Below, in pieces: positions 11,286-20,143 of a stretch of 30,393 nt of DNA. The notes under the pieces are model-generated. The model was given only the letters and a program-made list of their open reading frames with translations. It was not told where the DNA came from and did not search any database. The DNA comes from Thamnocephalis sphaerospora. Its lineage: Eukaryota; Zoopagomycota; Zoopagomycetes; Zoopagales; Sigmoideomycetaceae. Numbering within the stretch: position 1 is the first letter of the stretch; the number at the start of each line of letters is the position of its first letter. The position numbers and the translations under genes were made by a program. The DNA is taken from the NCBI GenBank assembly GCA_003614735.1, contig KZ992568.1, forward strand, positions 1 to 30,393. Direction: 5' to 3'.

Positions 11286-13718
11286 ATGGGAGCGGCGCAG
11301 TCCAGCCAAGGAAACAGCCATCAGGACGGGACAAACGAGAATTCGCGCGCTGCATCGGGTGCTGGCGGCTACACCATGAAGACTTGCTACTATGAGCTGC
11401 TCGAGGTCGAGCGCACGGCGACCGACAGCGAGTTGAAGAAGGCCTATCGGAAAAAAGCGCTTCAGTGGCATCCAGGTAGGCGGCCTGACGCGCCCAGAAT
11501 AGTCGGCGCTACTGCAGGGTGCGGCTTCAAGGTGCTAATGGCGGACATGACGTGTCTTTGCAGATAAGAATTACGACAATATCGAAGAGGCCACACGCGT
11601 CTTTGCGCTGATCCAACACGCATATGAGGTGCTGTCGGACCCGCATGAGCGTGCCTGGTATGACGGCCATCGCGACGAGATTCTGCGCGAAGGTGGGCGG
11701 CGCGTGTAGGCACAGAGTAGCGACATCTCATACTAACGGTATCGTCGAGCTAGATGGCGATGCTGGCGGGGCGGGCGGTCAAGGGTACAGCACCGTGGCT
11801 GGGCACACTCCCGAGTCGCTGATGCGGTTCTTCAATCCCGACTGCTATACGGGTTACGGGGATGGCGCAAAGGTAGGCGATCAGAGCGCAAACACGGGGT
11901 AAGACTTTGAACTAACATGTGTGGATGCTGGACGCAGAGCTTCTTCACCATCTATCGAGAGCTGTTTGCCAGTCTTGCCCAGGAGGAGGTTGAGGCGTAC
12001 AATCCCGATGCCGAGGACGATGATGATTTGACCAACGCCACACGGCTCGACTGGCTGGCCGGCTGTAGCTTTGGTAATGCTGACACACCCTACGATGATA
12101 CGCAGCGGTCAGAGCGTAGCATCAGGACATTCTACAACGAATGGTGCAACTTTTCCTCGCGAAAGAGTTTCCGCTGGCTGGATAAATGGCGACTCTCTGA
12201 GGTACACCACGAACGCCGACACTAGCGCCTGACCCATGCTCACATGACGCATGTGCTTAGGCGCCCAACCGGTATACGAAACGTGCCATGGAAAAGGAAA
12301 ACAAGAAGGCGCGTGAAACTGGGCGCCGTGCCTACAATGACGCTGTTCGCGTAAGTTTTCATGGGTCCTACAAACACGTGTATCAAACACTGACGGATAT
12401 ACGGAACTGCGGTACGTTAATTTAGAACCTAGTAACGTTTGTGCGCAAACGTGACCCGCGCTACAAACGGTACATGCAGGAGCAAGAAGCACAGCGGCAG
12501 GAGCGCGCTTCAGCCCACAAGGAGCGTCAGGCGGCAGAGCGTGCAGAACGAGTCCGGCTGGCAGAGGCATACGAAGCACCAGCATGGGCACAGGTGTCTG
12601 AGCACCATGCGGCGCTGGAAGAGCTTGAAGAGGCATGGGAAGAAGAGGAAGAGCAGTGGGAGTGCCATGCATGCAACAAACTCTTCAAGAGTGAGCGTCA
12701 GTGGCGAAACCACGAGGAAAGTCGCAAACACGTCCAAATGGTCAAGCGACTCCGACGCCAACTCCTTGCCGAGGATGGCATTGTGGAGGATGACGACGAT
12801 GAGGACGAGGACGACGATCAGCAGGATGAGGAACAGGGGGAACAGGAAGACGCGAGCAGCGGTGAAAGTGATCACGGTGTAACCGTGGCTGAGACAAACG
12901 AAAACCAGCACGACGCAAAAGTGGGGGCAAAGAAAGGTGCTGCAAGCGCTGATGCGTCTATCAGTGATGATGAGCCTGCACTAGCCACCGGGCGCCAGGG
13001 GGAGACGGAAGAGAGCGAACACACTGAAGAGGAAATCATCCTCAATACGCGCAGCAAAAAGGCACAGAAGAAAGCAGCCAAGCGACGCCAAGCCGGACGG
13101 AACGCACTGGCATCCATGCTGGACAACGCCGATGTCGTCCTCGACGACACTGCTGACCCCGAGTTGCTCGTGGACTTGATGGCGGGCATGTCGCTGCCTT
13201 TGGGCGGGCGAAAGGGGCGCGGCAAAAAACAGATGCGTGATCCGGCCAGCGTCTCGCTGGGTTCGGAGGAAAGTGCAGCTGCCGCATTTTCGGAAGAAGG
13301 TCCGGCAAATAGTCATGGCAATGACGTCGACGCCGACCCCGACGGTTTGGCGCAGAACCAGCGCGGCCGCAAATCTGGACGTGGTCGCCGCCGCGCCAAA
13401 GGCAATGGAGACGTGCGCACGTCATCCAGCACACAAGCAGAGGCACCAGAGCATGAAGACAGCGCAGAAGAGCGACAGGGCAAAGGCCGCTCGCGAGCGG
13501 ATACAGGCGCTGATGTTGCACAGGTGAGTGAATTTAGACGCATCGCCTTTCTTCATCGAGCTGACGGTAGCCAGCCTTTTGCCTGTGCGGTGTGCCGAGC
13601 GCGCTTCACAACGCGCAATGCTATGTTTAAACACATTAGTGCTACCGGCCATGCCGTACCACTAGGTGCGCGCGACGATGCCCGCAAAGGAGGGCGAAAG
13701 AGCAAGAAAACGCGGTAG
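11286..13718 (+). CDS. JJJ1: Jjj1-type J-domain co-chaperone with two C2H2 zinc fingers (DNAJC21 family)
   Basis: Jjj1 stimulates Hsp70 ATPase activity to release the shuttling factor Arx1 in cytoplasmic 60S ribosome maturation. Six introns (11476-11563, 11693-11753, 11873-11937, 12202-12260, 12351-12425, 13524-13574) give 677 residues. The J domain begins near residue 31 ([11 protein letters not shown]); its HPD motif (62-64) is split by intron 1. A conserved central block ([36 protein letters not shown]) precedes a charged coiled coil. The first zinc finger begins [10 protein letters not shown] and the second [10 protein letters not shown]. Between them lies a long acidic, low-complexity region with Lys/Arg patches. 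Two starts are possible: 11286 (MGAAQSSQ...) or 11376 (MKTCYYEL), the latter matching where yeast and animal homologues begin. The last intron is 51 bp, in frame and without a stop, so it could be retained. Confidence 0.93.
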
Positions 13719-14152
13719 TGTGTGGTTGCATTTGGCGGCGGCGCTGCTCTCGACTGCTACGATTGTGCGTCTTGGTGTTTCGTATGGCACACTAAAGCGC
13801 CGTCTAAAGAAAGCAATCTGTTATGGATCCTATGCTTCAAGGGTTGTTCTACAGCGTTTGAGCAGCACGCAGCGGTACTTTCGGTGGACGAAACCGAGAC
13901 ACTGTTACAATAAGCCGATTCTGTGGTGCCATTTTGGGCCAAGCGTACAATGCACAGAGGCAGCCTGCCACCTGTCGACGCTTCAGGCTGCATGCGGCCT
14001 TTTTGATAGACGCTTCTCTTAAATAGCGCATGGCGCATGATCTTCGCCCGCTGCCCAGCACCGCATCCTCCGCAACAAGTCTACCCAGCACATTGCAACT
14101 ACCAGTCGTGCCTGCCTCGGCGTCTTTCATTTTACTCCTGCAATCTGTCAGC
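13719..14152 (+). promoter_or_regulatory. JJJ1 3' flank and SOD promoter
   Basis: I see no gene in these 434 bases. Short open frames occur, but none has a family resemblance. The frame of the downstream SOD stays open upstream to 14030; these codons look like leader sequence rather than protein, because a good signal peptide begins only at the ATG at 14153. Confidence 0.4.
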
Positions 14153-14909
14153 ATGTTCTCTTTTTCGTCTTCGCCGCGTCGCTTCCTGGCTGCCTGTGCG
14201 GCATTCGCCGTGGGTGTTGCGCTGGTCGCTGCTCCTGCCGTCTCGGCCATCCAGGCCAATGCCACTATCAAGCAGAACGGCGTGGACGCGCTCTTCCTCT
14301 TGGTGTCGTCCGACAAGGGCGTGCAGTTCAAGGGCGAAGTGCGTGGCGGCCTGACCAACCTTACCGGCCAGTACACCTATCATATCCACCAGAAGCCGGT
14401 GCCAGAGACTGGTAACTGCACGGCCACTGGCGGTCACTTTGATCCGTTCAACCGCACCAGCAACGCGACCTGCACCTCGTCAACGCTTGACCAGTGCGAG
14501 GTGGGCGACCTTAGCGGTAAGTGAAGCGTATTTGCTAGGCCGTATCTGCCCGTATGGCCCATGACTAATGCATTTTGTGGGTGTGCGCTCATTAGGCAAA
14601 TGGGGCAAGCTCAAGCCAGACCAGAATGGCACCGTGGCAGCGTTCCAGTTTGTCGATCCGACGGTCCACCTTAGCGGCAACCTTAGCGTGCTGAACCGCT
14701 CGGTGGTCATCCACGACCCCACCGGTGCTCGCATTGCCTGCGCCTCCATCAACGAGATGCTCGAGTCCAGCACCGGCACCAGCACTGGCACCAACAAGGC
14801 AGCTGGCGGCCAGTCCTCGGCCGGTGTGTCTAGCTTTGTGCGCTCGCCCACCGTCACCGCGCTGGGTCTTGGCGCACTCATGCTAGCCCTCGTGTCGGCC
14901 ATGTTCTAG
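14153..14909 (+). CDS. Cu-only superoxide dismutase, secreted, GPI-type (SOD4/5/6 family)
   Basis: This extracellular enzyme converts superoxide to oxygen and hydrogen peroxide, typically protecting fungi from host or self-generated oxidants. One intron (14517-14595) gives 225 residues. A signal peptide covers about 1-32. The copper ligands are all present: His77 and His79 (YTYHIHQKP), His95 (GGHFDP) and His161 (SVVIHDP). The zinc site of Cu/Zn SODs is degraded: the segment between GGHFDP and CEVGDLSGKWG lacks the histidines that bind zinc. This, with the missing electrostatic loop, is the signature of Candida Sod5-like Cu-only SODs. Cys89 and Cys170 are positioned for the conserved disulfide. 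A Ser/Thr/Gly-rich linker and hydrophobic tail (LGLGALMLALVSAMF) suggest a GPI anchor. The start at 14153 is chosen because the signal peptide begins there. Confidence 0.92.
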
Positions 14910-15170
14910 GTGAACAGCGACGTTGGTCAGCGCCCACGCAGATATAGGCTGCGTGTGTATGTGTGTGTGCGTGTGTGTGACCATGGTGGACCTACGCCAC
15001 CTTGCAGGACAGACTATCATCGCTGTGGCATACGCTCAGCTGTGGGTAGCCACAGTGTGATGCTGCTTGCACTCTGTGCCATCCTATTTCCTCGCGTCTC
15101 TCTTTCCCGACTGGCAATCTATGCAATACAGTCCAGTTTCTCTAAATTTACCCGTCTCATCTTGTGCGCG

Positions 15171-15380
15171 ATGATGGATGATCATCACGCCCTAGAACGC
15201 AGTCCGTCACATGAGCCATCGGCACCGGAAGCTAGCAGGTTGCCGCGCCCGGAGCCACGCGTGCAGCAGGAGGGGCGCCGCATTCGGGTGAATCGCCTGC
15301 CTGTTCAGGCGGCCAGTTCGACGGCCGTAACGGATCATCAGCATCGCCTCGCAGGCGATCGCACCACCGTCACGTGTTGA
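15171..15380 (+). CDS. Small hypothetical ORF, 69 codons (low confidence)
   Basis: This short frame starts with two adjacent ATGs and encodes a hydrophilic peptide with acidic/His-rich and Arg/Pro-rich parts (EGRRIRVNRLPVQ). Its 3' half overlaps a second open plus-strand frame shifted relative to it, which could be a continuation across an unrecognised intron. There is no recognisable domain, signal peptide or membrane segment. I list it only because it is the best start codon in a 900-bp gap. Confidence 0.2.
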   Translation: MMDDHHALERSPSHEPSAPEASRLPRPEPRVQQEGRRIRVNRLPVQAASSTAVTDHQHRLAGDRTTVTC

Positions 15381-15607
15381 AGCGCCAGTCCCACCCGACG
15401 CTCAAATGGTTGGGCGGCCTGCCGAGCCCGCATGTGGTGGGTGTGTACGAGGACGTGTTCGACAAGCAGCAGTCCGTCGTTTGCACGCATGCGCGCGTTT
15501 CCCAAGAGAGCTGCCGGTGTTCTACGCATACGGCGCAGGATTTGCCGCTATGCATAGCCCTCATCGCTGCCGTCATGGTTACAGCGATTTGTTGTCTCAC
15601 TGCCACG

Positions 15608-15614
15608 TATAAAG
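15608..15614 (+). promoter_or_regulatory. TATA-like element upstream of 15817 gene
   Basis: TATAAAG lies about 200 bases upstream of the start codon at 15817 and is followed by a long C/T-rich stretch, a common yeast-type promoter layout. Function is inferred from sequence only. Confidence 0.35.
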
Positions 15615-15816
15615 CGCCGTCTCGCATCGCTGCCTGCCGCGTATCATCCCACGCTTCCTCCTGCTCCTCCTCGACGCTAGCCTTGGCCCACGCACCCGCT
15701 CAACCACACCTTACGGTGCTGCAGCAACCCAGGTACATTCACCCAACTCAAGTCGTCACCCGTTTGCACACCCACCCACGCCCCTTTTTCTCTACGCGTG
15801 CCAAGCACTAGCCAAC

Positions 15817-16161
15817 ATGTTTGCCGTACGTAACGCTGTCGCCAACGCTCGCCGCATGCCCGCTTCGCGCTGGTCAGCTGCCTCCTTCAGCACCCTCGGC
15901 CAGCACCTACGGGCGCCACAGCCGGCCGCTACCACTGCAAGTGACCTTTCGCCTGACCACGAAATCCGTCGTCACCATGTAGAACAGCCGGGCGTCTCGG
16001 TGGCAGGCGACAAGCAGGATTGGATGGACGTGCTGGACGACGCAGCCGAGGCCGAAGAGGCAGTCCGCGCCTACAAGGAAGACAGCCTGGCTCTTGGCCT
16101 GAACAGCAACGCCAGCCAGGTCAGCACCGTGGAGGCGTACGCCGAGGAATCGTCTGCGTAA
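15817..16161 (+). CDS. Hypothetical small protein with mitochondrial-type leader
   Basis: An intronless ORF of 114 residues. The first 30 or so residues (MFAVRNAVANARRMPASRWS) are rich in Arg, Ala and Ser and lack acidic residues, the composition of a mitochondrial presequence; RWSAASFST could hold a processing site. The rest is acidic and polar, with a likely helical segment (DWMDVLDDAAEAEEAVRAYK), and ends in an acidic Ser/Ala-rich tail. No family is recognised. A TATA-like element and a C/T-rich leader lie upstream. I infer a soluble matrix or inner-membrane-associated protein, but only from the leader. Confidence 0.6.
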   Translation: MFAVRNAVANARRMPASRWSAASFSTLGQHLRAPQPAATTASDLSPDHEIRRHHVEQPGVSVAGDKQDWMDVLDDAAEAEEAVRAYKEDSLALGLNSNASQVSTVEAYAEESSA

Positions 16162-16463
16162 TCGCCCGCAACTCTTTGTGAGTTTGTACGTCCCGTGACG
16201 GCTGTGACCTGTCGACCTTTTCCCGCGCCTGTTTCTTGGTATGCATCGCCGTCAGCCATCTTTTCGCGCCCACGGTCTGCCGTCTTTTCGTTGCTCTCCC
16301 CATGATCTGGCGAGCGTTTGCTCTTGTCACTGCGCCTATATCGTCTGGCTCGCCAGTGTACGCGTATAGGCATGAGCATGTTTATAGTAACAAAGCTGCT
16401 TTTTGATGTTATCTCTGGTACACAGCCTAATGCACGCTATTATCTACGCTATCACCTACGGGT
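16162..16463. other. Convergent intergenic region, nothing recognised
   Basis: These 302 bases lie between the ends of two convergent genes and should contain both 3' UTRs. I see no ORF with coding character, RNA gene or repeat. Confidence 0.5.
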
Positions 16464-16994
16464 TCACATGGCACCCAATCCAATGCCCAGACCAGTGCCC
16501 GTGGCCTGCTGCGCCATTTGACGACCGATCTGTTCACGTCGGCTGCCTATAGGTCGAGGGCGTGTCCGCAGCCAACGGGAGAACAGCCAGCGGTACACGT
16601 TGGCGGCAAGCCCCCAGGCAAAGCCCTGTACCCATGGCCAAAAGATCTGGTCGCGCACCAGCACATACGCCACCTGCCACGGTTTGTGGGCGGTCGCCAG
16701 TGTCAAACCCTGTGCTGGCGTAACACTTGCATCACTGCTGACACTGTTGCGTCGGTTTTGACGACGATGGTGGCGGCGGCTGCGGTGGCGGTACAGATAC
16801 TCGCTGTCACCGGTAGCAGTGCTGATGCCGTCGATGCTCACGTCATCGTCGTCATTCTGGCGCTCGCCGGTGCGTCGACGGGGTCTCATGCGTTGCGACC
16901 ACTCCGCGTTGGCCTGCAGCGACTCGAGCACCGAAGCTTCCAGGTACTCTGGCTGATAGGCCGGCCGGAAGATGGGGGTGTGCAACGGGTCCAT
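16464..16994 (-). CDS. Hypothetical single-pass membrane protein
   Basis: An intronless minus-strand ORF of 176 residues if translation begins at 16994 (context TGCCATGG). The frame stays open upstream to 17162, but those codons overlap the promoter of the divergent Y14 gene, so the shorter start is preferred. The N-terminal half is hydrophilic, with an acidic run (DDDD) and a very basic stretch (HRSRRHHRRQNRR). One hydrophobic segment rich in Trp and aromatic residues (IFWPWVQGFAWGLAANVY) follows at about residues 118-140. The tail is Arg-rich, then Gly-rich (TGTGLGIGLGAM). This layout fits a small organelle outer-membrane or tail-proximal anchored protein, but I recognise no family. The clean ORF and divergent arrangement support a real gene. 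Confidence 0.6.
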   Translation of the reverse strand: MDPLHTPIFRPAYQPEYLEASVLESLQANAEWSQRMRPRRRTGERQNDDDDVSIDGISTATGDSEYLYRHRSRRHHRRQNRRNSVSSDASVTPAQGLTLATAHKPWQVAYVLVRDQIFWPWVQGFAWGLAANVYRWLFSRWLRTRPRPIGSRREQIGRQMAQQATGTGLGIGLGAM

Positions 16995-17195
16995 GGCAGA
17001 TGGCTCGCTCAGCGTGCCCGTAAGCGTGGCGCAGAAGCGTTTGGTGGTGCGTCGTGAATGTACGATGCTGGCGTGCAATGGAAGGTGAATGAGCGCAGGT
17101 TGGGGCTGCAATGCGTGTCGTGCCAGCCGCCTGTTTTTGTCGGTTTCTTTCCCTAGTACCAATCGTCACTTTTACCGCGTCAACGGATCGCCACC

Positions 17196-18083
17196 ATGGA
17201 CGTCGACCGCTCGCCTACCCACGAGGATTACGAGGCCGATGACGGCATGCAGGTGGACGACGAGCGCCGCCATCGGGGTAGGTGGTTTTGCGCGACGTGT
17301 TGTTGACCGCCACTAACACTACGTTGGGATGATGACGCTAGCAGGTGAGGCTGCGTCTGGTGATGGCGTGCGTCGCAAGGGTCGTGGTTTTCAGAGTCGC
17401 GACGAAGGTAAGCAGGCGTAGTGCCGGCGCTAGCTGTGCCGACAAGGCAGTGGCTCACGAGCATCTACGCATACAGCACCACGCGATGGTATTCGCAGCG
17501 ACGCGCAATTCGATAAGGCTGAATCCGACGAGCGGAGCACGGGCCGGGCACAGCGGTGTAAGCGACAGCCGCACACTTTTGCGTCGCACTACCCAGAGCT
17601 GATACTCTGCCGTAGCCATCGAAGGCTGGATCATCGTGATCACGGGCGTTCATGAGGAGGCCACGGAGGAGGAGCTGTCTGAGCGGTTTGCCGACTATGG
17701 CGTGGTGCAGAACTTGCACTTGAACTTGGACCGCCGTACTGGCTACGTCAAGGTGAGCGAGCACGTACAATCGCAGCTTGATGGGCCTATGCTGACGCAG
17801 TGGCATAGGGTTACGCGCTGGTCGAGTATGAGACATACAAGGAGGCCAAGGCAGCAATTGACGCGGAGGATGGCCAGGAGATGCTCGGCGAAACGATTCG
17901 GTGTGACTTTGCATTTGTGCGGCCCGCACAGAACGAACGCGACAACCGCGGCCGTCGGTAAGCGATGCGTATGGTGCGCGTTGGTGGACGCATACACGCG
18001 GCTAATCACGGTGCGTGTGCAGACATGGCGGTGATCGGCGGCGTCGCGGCGGCCGGTCCATCAGCCCGCAGCGGCGTGATTAG
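17196..18083 (+). CDS. Y14: Exon junction complex RNA-binding protein Y14 (RBM8A)
   Basis: Y14 pairs with Mago to form the core clamp of the exon junction complex, deposited on spliced mRNAs in the nucleus and acting in export and nonsense-mediated decay. Five introns (17278-17344, 17408-17476, 17558-17615, 17753-17808, 17958-18022) give 190 residues. The diagnostic segment [19 protein letters not shown] spans the third intron and starts the single RRM. RNP1 is represented by GYALVEYE, and the C-terminal part of the RRM includes [11 protein letters not shown]. An acidic N-terminus ([17 protein letters not shown]) and an Arg/Gly/Ser tail ending RSISPQRRD match the family. The start ATG lies in CCACCATGG. 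The gene is divergent from the membrane-protein gene at 16464-16994, with about 200 bases between start codons. Confidence 0.93.
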
Positions 18084-18193
18084 ACAGGCGTGTATGTGTG
18101 TGTGTGCGTCACATCCAGCGTGGCGGCAGGGCAAGTAGCGCTGGGCCGGCGTGTCTGGTACGCTATGCTGGTATTCAGCCGCAGCATTGGCTT

Positions 18194-18201
18194 TATATAA
18201 A
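18194..18201 (+). promoter_or_regulatory. TATA box candidate of CYP40
   Basis: TATATAAA occurs about 130 bases before the CYP40 start codon, in the 243-bp gap after Y14. The position is plausible for a TATA element; function is inferred. Confidence 0.4.
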
Positions 18202-18326
18202 GTGTAAACACAGCGTAGCAGCGGCAGACGCAGCGAACCTTCCAGAACTCTGTTGCAATATGATCGATATGCGATTCGCGTCAGCACGCACTTTGTCACG
18301 CTCTTTCTGCCATTTGCACTTTGACC

Positions 18327-20094
18327 ATGCCGAATCCACGCTGCTACTTTGACATTACGCTTGGCGGTCAGCCGTTGGGCCGCATTGTATTCGAGCTGGT
18401 GGGTGGCTTGCTGTCACTCATGGATGGCCGACAGGACGCTTATATGCGCTAACCTGTGGCGTCGACTCAGTTTGCCGATACGGTGCCCAAGACGGCGGAG
18501 AACTTTCGCGCACTGTGCACTGGTACGTTGCCGATAATACACGCCAAAGATGCTGGCAATGCATGAGCTCATGACGTATCCCATGCAGGCGAAAAGGGCG
18601 TTGGTAGTCTGGGCAAGCCGCTGCACTACAAAGGCTCTCCTTTCCACCGTGTGATCAAGGTGCGGCGCCACACAGACAGTGGATGCACTGGCGACAATGC
18701 GTGCTAACAAACAGTGGCGTCGAGCAGGGATTCATGTGCCAGGGTGGCGATTTTACCGCTCAGAATGGCACCGGGGGCGAGAGCATCTATGGCGAAAAGT
18801 TTGCAGGCAAGTCGACGGGTGCCAAATACCATCGTGTGGCGTACACCGCTTACGCAATAGACAGATGAGAACTTTACCCACAAGCACGAGTCATCCTGCT
18901 TGCTGTCGATGGCCAACGCGGGCCCAGGCACAAACGGCTCGCAGTTTTTCATTACAACCGCACCGGTACGGAGGGGCATGCGACGATCGGCTGATGAACG
19001 TGTGCACATACTGATGAATGTACGTACGCTGCAGACGCCGCATCTGGATGGCAAGCATGTCGTGTTTGGCAAGGTGCTGAAGGGTATGCACCCTGCCACT
19101 GTCGGCGCACCCGTCATATTACGCTAACGGAACATTGCGCTTGTAGGCCGCAACGTCGTGCGTGCTATTGAGCATACGCCCACCGATAGCAACGATCGTC
19201 CTGTAGCGCCGGCGCTCATTGCCGACTGCGGCGAGCTGGCAGAAGGCGAAGATGACGGCGTGCCAAGTGCAGCAGCGGACGGTGATGCGTATCCGGACTT
19301 TCCCGGTGCGTACACACGTCTAGCTTGATCGGGTCGTCTACTAACCGCAGCACTGGTGTTGTAGACGACTATGAGCACGAAGGTGATGAGCTGGGAGGTG
19401 AAGAGCTGATCAAGATTGTGAATGTGAGTAGCATATCACTCACCGCCATCTGTTCTGTCTGTACGCTTACTGCGCTATCTTGTTGGTCTGCTGCAGGAAA
19501 TCAAAACGATCGGCAACGGATACTTTACCAAGGGCCAGCACGCTCAGGCATCTGCCAAGTACACCAAGGTGGGCAGGCTATGCTGCTGTGCACACCTGGT
19601 GGTGCAGCGACTGACTGTACCTGCTCTGGTGTGTAGGCGATCCGCTACCTGCAGGAGCGGCCGGTGTTTGCCGAGGAGGATACGGATGATTTTAAGGCAC
19701 GCTGGGTTGCTGCCAAGCTGCCCTGCTACCTGAACCGTGCGGCCGCCGCACTCAAGCTGGAAGACTACAAGCGCGCCATTGCCGACTGCACCACTGTGAT
19801 TGAGACTGAGAATACGCCGCTCAAGGACCGCGTCAAGGCGCTCTTCCGTCGCGGCACCGCGTATAACCACATCAAGGTGTACGACGATGCTGTCGCTGAT
19901 CTTACCGAGGCCGACCGCATCGGACAGACCAAGGATGCCGCGGTGGTGCGCGAGCTGCAGCTGGCACAGCAGGTATGTGCCGCATAGCCGTGTACATTTC
20001 AACCTGACTAATGTAACTGCGGTTGTGGTCAATGCAGAGGCTTACTGCGCGCAAGCAAAAGGAGCGTCAGGCGTTCAGCAAGATGTTTGGCTAA
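18327..20094 (+). CDS. CYP40: Cyclophilin 40 (Cpr6/Cpr7-type peptidyl-prolyl isomerase, Hsp90 co-chaperone)
   Basis: CYP40 joins a cyclophilin prolyl-isomerase domain to a TPR domain that binds the C-terminal MEEVD of Hsp90 in the cytosol. Ten introns (18399-18470, 18523-18588, 18660-18727, 18807-18864, 18966-19034, 19084-19146, 19306-19364, 19424-19496, 19569-19636, 19973-20037) give 368 residues, the usual length. Catalytic-site blocks [23 protein letters not shown] and [10 protein letters not shown] are present. The residue matching Trp121 of cyclophilin A is His in [12 protein letters not shown], as in other CYP40s, which lowers cyclosporin affinity. The TPR region runs from about residue 205, with [38 protein letters not shown] and [19 protein letters not shown] as repeats. 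The protein ends [11 protein letters not shown]. Intron 4 appears to use a GC donor. Confidence 0.94.
18807..18864 (+). other. GC-AG intron in CYP40
   Basis: The exon ends ...TTTGCAG and the next bases are GCAAGT, the optimal context for a GC donor. The acceptor is GACAG at 18864. Joining gives KFADENF, the length expected for the family. A GT donor further in (GTGCCA) would also keep the frame but would insert three or four extra residues and leave a shorter, 45-bp intron with a poor donor. The GC reading is favoured. Confidence 0.7.
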
Positions 20095-20143
20095 GGGCTA
20101 GCCGGCTGCTACGTATTTGGCTTTATTGCCGGTGCTTTACGCA

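Larger units (their letters stand above)
14910..15816. other. Region with unresolved small ORFs between SOD and the mitochondrial-type gene
   Basis: A GT/TG-rich stretch (14955-14980) follows the SOD stop. An ATG at 15171 opens a 69-codon plus-strand frame beginning MMDDHHALERSPSHEP and closing at 15380. A second plus frame, open from about 15241 to 15811, contains PTLKWLGGLPSPHVVGVYED and then a hydrophobic segment (LCIALIAAVMVTAICCL). A third frame closes at 15612. I found no intron of normal size that joins them cleanly, so this is either a small gene whose structure I cannot solve or non-coding DNA. No family is recognised. From about 15650 the sequence is C/T-rich and is likely the promoter and leader of the gene at 15817. 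Confidence 0.35.

Noticed and set aside
12510-12911. Long minus-strand ORF opposite JJJ1 with a hydrophobic stretch
   Set aside because: It is the mirror of the acidic Asp/Glu codons (GAC/GAG read in reverse give Val/Leu/Ile) in the JJJ1 exon.
16994-17162. Upstream extension of the minus-strand membrane protein to 17162
   Set aside because: It would run into the divergent Y14 promoter, adds a non-descript basic sequence, and the ATG at 16994 has a better context.
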